From: Pelagicoccus mobilis
Lineage (GTDB): Bacteria; Verrucomicrobiota; Verrucomicrobiia; Opitutales; Opitutaceae
Direction: 5' to 3'
Assembly (NCBI RefSeq): GCF_016595505.1
Contig: NZ_JAENIL010000057.1
Coordinates: forward strand, 1-41,128
Length of the DNA stretch: 41,128 nucleotides
Numbering within the stretch: the first letter of the stretch is position 1; each line of letters starts with the position of its first letter. A program made the translations under genes and the position numbers. Positions 17,303 to 24,639 of this stretch are shown piece by piece. The notes under the pieces were generated by a model that worked only from the letters and a program-made list of their open reading frames with translations, did not search any database and had not been told where the DNA came from.

Positions 17303-18736
17303 CTACTGTTTGCTTTTGATGGGGTTGCCGTTTTCTTTGGCCCACGCTTTGTACTCCGCGTTGCCAGCACCCATGCGGTAGAACGCGGCGAGCTCAGTCT
17401 CCTGTCCCTCGTCTCCCTGCGATTCCATCCAGGACTCGAGTTGTTTGCTGAGTCGCTCGACGACTTCTGCGTATTCGGGATTACTTGCGAGATTCGTCAT
17501 CTCGTACGTGTCTTTGGTGATGTCGTAGAGTTCGATGGCCGGGCGCTTCTTGAAGCGATTGACGACCGCTTGAGCGTGTTCGTGGCCCTCTGCTGCGAGA
17601 CTTTGCCATTCCTTGAAGAATCCGCTCCGATTGATCGTGTTGTAGAATTCGGCGTCGGGGTCGAGGTTGACGATGAGTTTGTACTTCTCGTCGCGGACGG
17701 AGCGGATGCCGTAGTGGTGAGGGCCTCTGAAAATGCCTCGGCTCGTTTGCAGGCCGTAGACGTAATCTTTGTGGTGGTATGTTTCTCCGGAGAGGACAGG
17801 CATGAGGCTTTGGCCATCGAGCACTTCTGGTGGTGTGTCTCCCGCGGCTTCGATGAAGGTGGGGAGGATGTCGATGTACTCGACCATCGCCTCGGTTGCA
17901 CTGCCTGGTTCGACTTTTCCCGGCCAGCGGACGATCATGCCGGATTGGAGTCCGGAGTCGTAGCAGGACCACTTGGCGAAGGGGAAGTTGTTTCCTTGTT
18001 CGGACACGACGACGACCATGGTGTTTTCTGCGTGTCCGTTTTTCTCGAGGAGTTCGAGGAGTTGGCCGACTTCGTTGTCGAAGAAGGAGATTTCCGCGAG
18101 GTAGTTGCGGTATTCTTTACGTGTTAACTCTGTATCCACCATGTAGGGACGGAGCTTGAGTTTCTTCGTGTTGTAGCGGCTACGGAACTCTTTGCCTTTA
18201 TTCCATGGGGTGTGCGGCTCGTTTGAGCCGGCGATGAGTGCGAAGGGCTTGCCGGTTTTCGCGGAGTCGCTCATGAGAGCGTCGACCGCTTCCATGTCGA
18301 TGATGGTTTGTTCTTTGGCGACTTCGCCAGTGATGCGGGTTTCTTCGAAGGGGAAGACGGACTTGGGGGCGACGTGGCTTTTTCCGGAAAGAGCGACGCG
18401 GTAGCCGTGGGGCTTCAGGTAGTGGACGATACTTTTGACGTGATCGTAGGCGTGGCTGTGGTTTGTGAAGGCTCCGTTTTTAACTGGATAGAGTCCTGTG
18501 TAGATCGTGTGACGCGTGGGCGAGCACATTGGGGATGTTTGGAAGCAGCGTTCGAACTTCATGCCTTGGGACGCGAGCTTCTCCAGGTTGGGCGTGTAGG
18601 CTTGTCCTCCGTATACTCCGAGATCGCGGTAGGTGCAGTCATCGGCGATAATGAAGAGGAAGTTTGGTTTTTCGGAGGCGTTAGCGGCTGCTAGTAGAGA
18701 GAGGGCGAAAAGGGAAAGTAGGGTGAGAAATTTCAT
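17303..18736 (-). CDS. S1 sulfatase, heparan N-sulfatase (sulfamidase)-like group
   Basis: A 477-residue secreted sulfatase with a signal peptide (about 1-20), metal Asp pair in IADDCTYRDLGVYGG near 31, FGly motif C71-S-P-T-R75, GKSHVAPKSVFPFE near 128, and the SEQGNNFPFAKWSCYDSG segment that characterises the sulfamidase-like group (SulfAtlas S1_8 or near). In environmental bacteria this group also holds O-sulfatases, so N-desulfation is not implied. The C-terminus (after about 440) is lysine rich. The gene shares a strand with a second sulfatase upstream and the GH43-like gene downstream. A paralogue of the same group lies at 35676-37085. Confidence 0.9.
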   Translation of the reverse strand: MKFLTLLSLFALSLLAAANASEKPNFLFIIADDCTYRDLGVYGGQAYTPNLEKLASQGMKFERCFQTSPMCSPTRHTIYTGLYPVKNGAFTNHSHAYDHVKSIVHYLKPHGYRVALSGKSHVAPKSVFPFEETRITGEVAKEQTIIDMEAVDALMSDSAKTGKPFALIAGSNEPHTPWNKGKEFRSRYNTKKLKLRPYMVDTELTRKEYRNYLAEISFFDNEVGQLLELLEKNGHAENTMVVVVSEQGNNFPFAKWSCYDSGLQSGMIVRWPGKVEPGSATEAMVEYIDILPTFIEAAGDTPPEVLDGQSLMPVLSGETYHHKDYVYGLQTSRGIFRGPHHYGIRSVRDEKYKLIVNLDPDAEFYNTINRSGFFKEWQSLAAEGHEHAQAVVNRFKKRPAIELYDITKDTYEMTNLASNPEYAEVVERLSKQLESWMESQGDEGQETELAAFYRMGAGNAEYKAWAKENGNPIKSKQ

Positions 18737-18760
18737 TTTAGGGGAAGGGTGGTTCTGATG

Positions 18761-18796
18761 GTGGGCTTAGCGGCGGCCTCGGCGATGCCGCCCTAC
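18761..18796 (-). repeat. REP-like palindrome with GTAG head
   Basis: On the minus strand it reads GTAGGGCGGC...GCCGCC...GCCCAC. The stem is GGCGGC/GCCGCC (18772-18777 with 18787-18792) and the ends are GTAGGGC and GCCCAC. It begins on the base right after the TAG stop of the upstream sulfatase and lies inside a co-directional gene run, so it may shape the mRNA rather than end it. Confidence 0.65.
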
Positions 18797-20209
18797 CTAT
18801 TTTTGCTTTTTGAATTTTCCGACGGGGGCGGCGTTTTCTTTGGGGAGGTGTTTGGCTAGATTCGCTATGACTGAGGCGTATTCAGGGTTTGGTGCTAAGT
18901 TCGTGTACTCGTTGGGGTCGTTGGAGTGGTCATAGAGTTCTTCAGAACCGTCTCGGTAGCGGATGTATCGCCAGCGGTCGGTGCGAATCGCATGGTCGTT
19001 TTGCTGGTAAGTCGTGATCGAGGGGCGATTCCAGTCAGCGTCTGAATCTTTAAGGATTGGAACGATGCTTTTGCCATCTAACCGTTGAGGAACCTCGCTC
19101 AGTCCGCAGAGCTCGTTTAGGGTTGGGTAGATATCGAGTAGGTTGACGGTCGCGTTGGAAACACTGCCCGGTTCGGTCATGCCCGGGACCCGCCAGGTGT
19201 AGAGTACGCGGGTGGTTTTTTCCCAGAGGGCGTATTTGGCGAAGTGTTGTTTCTCGCCCATGTGGAAACCGTGGTCCGCGACGATGCAGACAATGGTGTT
19301 GTGCGCGTTGGGGCCGTTGTCGAGGGCGTCGAGCACGCGGCCGAGGCAATAATCCATGAAGCTGATACTAGCTAGGTAGGACTGGACGACCGGTTTCCAT
19401 TGTCCGGCCTCTTTTAGCTCCTGGAGGCTGACGGGGCGGCGGGCGTATTGTTGGCCGATCGCGGGAATGTCATCGAGGTCGTCGTCTGGGACTTCCGGCA
19501 TGACGATCTCGTCGAGCGGATACATGTCGAAAAAGCGTTTGGGAGCTGTCCACGGGTTGTGGGGACGGTAGATCCCGTAGACCATGAAGAAGGGGTCGTC
19601 GTACTTTTGGGCCAAACGTTGCTCGTTGATGAGCATGTTGGAATAGTCGGGAAAGTCGGTGTCGGGACCGGTCCAGGCTTCGTAGTTGAAGTTTTTGGGT
19701 CGCTCGATGTGGTCCGGAATCGGGCTGTTTTTTGCGTTTGGACCGTAGTGGCCTTTTCCGCCTTCGGTGTTGTCCCACATGGCGGCGAAGCGTTTGTCTG
19801 AGGGCCTGGAGTGGAAGAGTTTACCGTTCCAGAGCGTTTGGTACCCGTTGCGTTTGAATTGCTCGGGTAGCAGGACAGACTTCACGACGGGTGGGGAGGC
19901 TCGGAGTTGGTCGCTATTAATGTAGATTCCGGAGCGATAGGGGGCGATGCCGCTGATGAGGGACGTTCGTGATGGATTGCAGATCGGACCCGCGCAGTAG
20001 GCCTGGGAGAAGGTCATGGCTGTCTTGGAGAACTTGTCCAAGTTCGGCGTTTTTATTCCCGGATAGTCCTCGAGCAGGGAGACGTAGTCGTTTAGGTCGT
20101 CGACGACGATGAAGAGCACATTGGGTTTCCCGGACGAGGCCGCGAAGAGCGTGAAGTGTGGAACGAAGAGTATTGATGCCAGAATGGCAAAGATCTGGAG
20201 AGGTTTCAT
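18797..20209 (-). CDS. S1 sulfatase, iduronate-2-sulfatase-like
   Basis: A 470-residue secreted sulfatase (from ATG 20209; signal peptide about 1-24). It shows the metal pair in IVVDDLNDYVSLL, FGly motif C77-N-P-S-R81, NGKLFHS near 126, GIYRPHNPWTAPKRFFD, and VADHGFHMGEKQHFAKYALW, a pattern of the iduronate-2-sulfatase-like group (S1_7 or near). A longer reading from 20407 adds 66 residues of low-complexity sequence before the signal peptide and is rejected. It is the first gene of a three-gene minus-strand run, divergent from the HTCS regulator across 256 bases in which I see no clear operator. Confidence 0.9.
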   Translation of the reverse strand: MKPLQIFAILASILFVPHFTLFAASSGKPNVLFIVVDDLNDYVSLLEDYPGIKTPNLDKFSKTAMTFSQAYCAGPICNPSRTSLISGIAPYRSGIYINSDQLRASPPVVKSVLLPEQFKRNGYQTLWNGKLFHSRPSDKRFAAMWDNTEGGKGHYGPNAKNSPIPDHIERPKNFNYEAWTGPDTDFPDYSNMLINEQRLAQKYDDPFFMVYGIYRPHNPWTAPKRFFDMYPLDEIVMPEVPDDDLDDIPAIGQQYARRPVSLQELKEAGQWKPVVQSYLASISFMDYCLGRVLDALDNGPNAHNTIVCIVADHGFHMGEKQHFAKYALWEKTTRVLYTWRVPGMTEPGSVSNATVNLLDIYPTLNELCGLSEVPQRLDGKSIVPILKDSDADWNRPSITTYQQNDHAIRTDRWRYIRYRDGSEELYDHSNDPNEYTNLAPNPEYASVIANLAKHLPKENAAPVGKFKKQK

Positions 20210-20465
20210 ATCGGGGGAGCTAATTGCTGTGCGAGTGATCTGTATTCTGGCTGTGGAGCGTATCGTGGGCGATCTCAAGCCTTTGGCACACGGGGCACTG
20301 GAAATGGCACGTGGAGTGGGGGCCAGCATGGCAGGGCTGAATTGTTGAGTCGCTTGTGCGTTGCCGTTGTGACGCCCTGTGGCACGATCAGGAGGGTAGG
20401 TTGACACAAACGGTCTATCGCGTCTGGTAGCTATTTGTTAGTATGACCCGCTTTTATTCCCGTTT

Positions 20466-23400
20466 ATGATTTTCGTTCACCCCAAGAGTTTGTCACTCCT
20501 CAGACGTGCCGCCAGCTATGGCATCTTCCTATTGTTTCTGGGGGTGAACTTCGCTCAACTGAGCTTTGGGCAAGCGAAATCCTTGCAATTGGATAGTCTG
20601 GAACTGCCGGTGAACTGGCGGTCGATCGATATGCCGGGAGGGGTGAATTTGAGAACGATCGCTGCTGGCTCAGATGGTTCGCTTTGGGTTGGAGCGATGG
20701 CATCGGCGGCTCGCTACAATGGAGTTTCTTGGACCGACTATCCCTTACCACGTGGAGAAGAGGATGGTCCGTTTAAGGCACTCCATGTGAGGGACTCTGG
20801 TGAGGTTGTGGGCCTGACCGGAAGCGGGTTGTATGTCTTAGAAAACGGTACCTGGAGGCAAATCGTGGAGCTGGAAGGGAGTGTTTCGCCGGCGGGATGT
20901 CTGTTTGAATCGACCGAGGGAGACTTGTGGTTTGGTCACGAACTTGGCTTTGGCGTGTTGATGGCGAATGGCGAGTCTCGGTTGGCTCCCCCTGGCAATA
21001 GTGCCGTGGATTTTTGCGAGGATGCCGAGGGGGCGATCTGGTGGGTCGAGGGTGCCTCGAGAAAGGTGTTTCGAGCAGAGGGATCCGCAGAGGAGATTGT
21101 AACGACTCGTGTTCGCGAGGAAATGCTGCCGGAGCATGATTCGCCCGTCGGGTTTTCGAGCCTGATTTCCACGAGTGATGGAAAGGTGTGGTTTGGCGAT
21201 ATCAAGGGAGGGAGCCGAGTCCGATATTTTGACCTGAAAACGGAAGAGTGGACCTTCGTTTACCTGAACGAAGATACGAGGGGGACTATCGTGTACGATA
21301 TGGCAGTGGGGCCGGAAGGTAATGCGTGGGTATGTTCTTCGGATAGCCTGTACCGGATCAAAGATGGCAAAGTGGATGTATTCGAAAAATACGTATCGGG
21401 AAACTCGCAGGACGTTGATGTCTTTCAATTCGATTCGAATAACGGCTTGTGGCATGGATCGGTTAGGGGCGGCCTGACTTACTTGAGTCTGGAGAAAAGC
21501 CCGTGGCGTCAATTTGATGGGTATCACTTTCAGTGTGAGGCGTTTGGATACCGTTGGTTCACTACCGAGTTTGGAAAGGTTGTGAGAGCGCAGGACGATT
21601 CGGATGCTGTTTTGGCGATTGAAGATCCAAATTTGATCGATACGGCAGTAGGCTTGTTCGTTTCGCGAACAGGCGAAATTTGGGCTATTGGAGCCCACAA
21701 GCGCGTGGCGGCTGTATCGGTGTTTGATGGCGAGGAGTGGGAACTTCAGCGTTTTCCTGCCTTTGCCACGAAATTTGATTACGACTCGTTCTGTGAGCTG
21801 GATGATGGCACAGTCATCCTAGGCAGTGGCCAATCGTGGGGAAGTTTGCCGAAAAAGCAGGCGGGCATGCTAAAGACGCGTCGAGGCGGAAAGAAATGGT
21901 GGAGTGAAGTCCTGCCTGCTAACGAGGATGGTATTCCCTGGCGTGTGCACGAGATCGTCTCAGATGATGAGGGTGTTTTGTATTCAGGTGGGAGTCGAAT
22001 GATGCGAATTTCCGGTGATGATGTGAACGTCGAAAATAACCGTCTCGGTGCACCCGGATCATGGATAAATTCCTTGAAAATGGGGCCGGAACGTACTCTG
22101 TGGGGAGCTTCGTTTGGGAAAGGGATCTTCCAGATCAGTGATGATGGCACCAGATGGTTTCGAACCTTCGAAGATGGTTTGGAAGATCTATCCGTCATTG
22201 ATTTGTCGATACTGAAAAACGGAGATGTGGTCGCGTTGACCTCGAATGCAGTGTATCGGTTCGATGGTGATCAATGGGTCGAGTCATTGAAACTGCCCTT
22301 TGCTCGTCCTTTGCCGGAAGGAGGAGGAGCTCTGAGAGTTGCGGCTGATGGCGCTCTTTGGATAAATCTGGTTCACCCGAGCTGGTACATGCGAAAGAGG
22401 CTGAATCGTAGCATTCCTTGGTCGAGTGAGGTTCCGTTTTTTTCATACCGTTACGAATTCGATTTTACCGCACCGACAACGACCTTGAGGCGTGTTGCGA
22501 CCTCGGAAGCAAATTCACGTTCGTTTATCGGAAGAATGGAAGGAGCCGACTACTATTCGCGGACGAATAAAAGCGACTTACAGTTTTCCTACCGAATCGA
22601 TGGGGGAGCATGGACGCCGTTTTCCGATTCGCATTCAGTGGTTTTTCAGGAGCTGTCAGAGGGTACGCACCGAATAGAAGCTCGTTCTCGGGATCTAGAT
22701 TTCAATGTCGATTCAGTTGGTTCGTTTATCGATCTGACGATTGCGATCCCGTTTTGGAAGGAGAGCTGGTTTTACCCGATGCTGGTTGTATTCTCCGTGG
22801 CTGGGCTTGGGGTTTATGTGTTGGGTATTCGACATCGTGCTAAGAATCTTCTCGCCCTCGAGCAGCAGAAGCTGAGCTTCTTCACGAATATCTCGCACGA
22901 GATTCGAACCCCACTCGCTCTGGTGATGGCTCCACTCGAGCGTGCGATGCGCTTGAGTGAAAAGGAAGAAGTACAGGGCTACTTGAAGCGTGCCCGAAAA
23001 GCGTCTGACGAGTTGAAACGTATTGTGGATCAGCTACTCGACTTTCGCCGTGCTCAGAGCGGTGTGATGAAGGTGCGTCCAGAGCATGCGGATGTGGCTG
23101 TGTTTGTCTCCGATTTTGCGAAGTCGATGAGTGTGATGGCAGGTGAGCGTGGTCAGAGTGTTGTATTCGAGTCGTCGCTACAAAGCCTCCCGGGTAAGGT
23201 GGATGTTGGAAAACTGCGGAGCATCCTGAATAACTTGGTTTTAAACGCGCTGCACTACAGTCCAGATGGTGCAGTGGTTCGGGTTTCGTTGCGTGTCAAG
23301 AACGGAGATCGCTCGAAGTTCTACATAGCCGTAGAGGACCGTGGAATTGGGATGAGTCCCGATTTTGTGAAGCTTGCGCTCAAGCCCTTTGCGAGGGGCG

Positions 23401-24428
23401 GGGATGAGCGGTCGCGTTCGGTTAAGGGAACCGGGATTGGCTTGGCCTATGTAAATGAGTTGCTGGAGGTGTGCGGCGGCTCTATCGAAATTGAAAGTCC
23501 GCTCGAGCCTGAGAATGAAGAGTATCCAGGATCTCGCGTAAGTTTTGCTTTTCCGATGCAACCGCTGGAGGAGACTGCAAGTGAGGTGCTGGACTCCTTT
23601 GAGGCGAGCGCGGTTGACGAAGATCAGGATTCGGATGAAGGGCTGCCTGTTCTGTTGATCGTGGAAGATGACAAGGAGATGGGTGATTTCCTTTGTCGAG
23701 AGCTAGGAGAGAGCTATCGCACGATCTGGAGACAAGACGGCGTAAGCGGTGTGGAGTGCGCACGTGAGACGATTCCGGACATTGTCCTCACAGATCGGAT
23801 GATGCCAAAGATGGATGGGTTTGAACTTTGTCGTGCCTTGCGAGCTGATCTGGCGACGGCTCACATTCCGATCATTATGTTGACCGCTGCGTCCTCGGAG
23901 CGAAATGAGATAGAAGGGTTGCGTGCGGGAGCGAACGCCTTCCTTGGGAAGCCCTTTTCGATCGAAGCCTTGGAGCAACGATTGGCTAATCAGCTTTCCA
24001 TTCGAGATGGTTTACGGACTAAACTGAAGGTCGAGCTTGAGCGCAGTCTCGTCGAAGAGCAAGTGACTGAGGTTGAGGACCCGTTCCTAGTCCGAGCGAA
24101 CGAGATCGTCGAAGAGCAGTTGGGCGACTATGAGTTTGATGCGGAAATCTTGGCCCAAAAGTTGGGTATGAGCCGCAGGTCGCTTTATCGACGCTTGAAG
24201 GCGACGGCCGATGTCTCGGCTGCTAACTTTATTCGCACGCGACGAATGCGTCGGGCAGGGCAATTATTGCTCAGCACTGATATGCGAGTGGGTGAGGTTA
24301 TGGATGCCGTTGGTATATTGGAGCAGCGAACCTTCAACAAGTGGTTCAAGTCGATGTTCGGAGGCACTCCTACAGAATACCGTGCGTCACGTCAGAAGCG
24401 CACCGCAGATAGCGAGAGCGCTAGCTAG
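20466..24428 (+). CDS. hybrid two-component system (HTCS) sensor-regulator
   Basis: A 1320-residue one-protein signalling system. From N to C: signal peptide; periplasmic beta-propeller of Reg_prop type (about 40-650); Y_Y_Y domain (about 700-760); one membrane helix (about 767-789); histidine kinase with H811 in NISHEIRTPLA, N-box NNLVLNALHYSPDG and G-boxes DRGIGMSP and GTGIGLAYV; receiver domain with phospho-acceptor D1110 in VLTDRMMPKMDG and Lys in LGKPF; and an AraC-type DNA-binding domain (about 1215-1315, LGMSRRSLYRRLKA). Such proteins bind an oligosaccharide in the periplasm and activate polysaccharide-utilisation genes. They are best known from Bacteroidetes. It precedes the TonB receptor at 24640 by 211 bases holding a direct repeat suited to AraC-type binding, and is divergent from the sulfatase/GH43 run. 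Confidence 0.95.
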   Translation: MIFVHPKSLSLLRRAASYGIFLLFLGVNFAQLSFGQAKSLQLDSLELPVNWRSIDMPGGVNLRTIAAGSDGSLWVGAMASAARYNGVSWTDYPLPRGEEDGPFKALHVRDSGEVVGLTGSGLYVLENGTWRQIVELEGSVSPAGCLFESTEGDLWFGHELGFGVLMANGESRLAPPGNSAVDFCEDAEGAIWWVEGASRKVFRAEGSAEEIVTTRVREEMLPEHDSPVGFSSLISTSDGKVWFGDIKGGSRVRYFDLKTEEWTFVYLNEDTRGTIVYDMAVGPEGNAWVCSSDSLYRIKDGKVDVFEKYVSGNSQDVDVFQFDSNNGLWHGSVRGGLTYLSLEKSPWRQFDGYHFQCEAFGYRWFTTEFGKVVRAQDDSDAVLAIEDPNLIDTAVGLFVSRTGEIWAIGAHKRVAAVSVFDGEEWELQRFPAFATKFDYDSFCELDDGTVILGSGQSWGSLPKKQAGMLKTRRGGKKWWSEVLPANEDGIPWRVHEIVSDDEGVLYSGGSRMMRISGDDVNVENNRLGAPGSWINSLKMGPERTLWGASFGKGIFQISDDGTRWFRTFEDGLEDLSVIDLSILKNGDVVALTSNAVYRFDGDQWVESLKLPFARPLPEGGGALRVAADGALWINLVHPSWYMRKRLNRSIPWSSEVPFFSYRYEFDFTAPTTTLRRVATSEANSRSFIGRMEGADYYSRTNKSDLQFSYRIDGGAWTPFSDSHSVVFQELSEGTHRIEARSRDLDFNVDSVGSFIDLTIAIPFWKESWFYPMLVVFSVAGLGVYVLGIRHRAKNLLALEQQKLSFFTNISHEIRTPLALVMAPLERAMRLSEKEEVQGYLKRARKASDELKRIVDQLLDFRRAQSGVMKVRPEHADVAVFVSDFAKSMSVMAGERGQSVVFESSLQSLPGKVDVGKLRSILNNLVLNALHYSPDGAVVRVSLRVKNGDRSKFYIAVEDRGIGMSPDFVKLALKPFARGGDERSRSVKGTGIGLAYVNELLEVCGGSIEIESPLEPENEEYPGSRVSFAFPMQPLEETASEVLDSFEASAVDEDQDSDEGLPVLLIVEDDKEMGDFLCRELGESYRTIWRQDGVSGVECARETIPDIVLTDRMMPKMDGFELCRALRADLATAHIPIIMLTAASSERNEIEGLRAGANAFLGKPFSIEALEQRLANQLSIRDGLRTKLKVELERSLVEEQVTEVEDPFLVRANEIVEEQLGDYEFDAEILAQKLGMSRRSLYRRLKATADVSAANFIRTRRMRRAGQLLLSTDMRVGEVMDAVGILEQRTFNKWFKSMFGGTPTEYRASRQKRTADSESAS

Positions 24429-24435
24429 GGGCGCG

Positions 24436-24465
24436 TTTGAGACAATAGGCGGCAATTTTGAGACA
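24436..24465 (+). promoter_or_regulatory. candidate HTCS binding site (direct repeat, 21-base period)
   Basis: TTTGAGACA occurs at 24436-24444 and 24457-24465, exactly 21 bases (two helical turns) apart, about 175 bases before the TonB receptor start. AraC-type domains of HTCS proteins bind direct repeats about two turns apart. A near-match in inverted orientation (TGTCTCGAA) is at 24588-24596. Confidence 0.5.
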
Positions 24466-24639
24466 TCTCCGGTAGGCCGCGGTGGGGTGGCAAGAATTTG
24501 GTGGTTTTTTGTCACGCAGGTTCTCAGGGAAAATGGCGGTTGCGTGGTAGCTTCGTGAATCAAGGGACAAGCGGTCTGCCCGGCCACTGTCTCGAATCAA
24601 ATACGAACTATAGAACCCAAAAACACGAGTACCCCCACT

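Noticed and set aside
17279-18127. Plus-strand frame of 282 codons
   Set aside because: It lies opposite a well-supported sulfatase, is Val/Phe/Asp-rich as antisense frames often are, and matches no family.
20401-20433. Promoter with TTGACA before the HTCS gene
   Set aside because: The -35 is perfect, but no acceptable -10 occurs at 16-18 bases, so I did not list it.
20838-21698. Minus-strand frame of 286 codons
   Set aside because: It lies opposite the HTCS sensor domain and has no recognisable motif.
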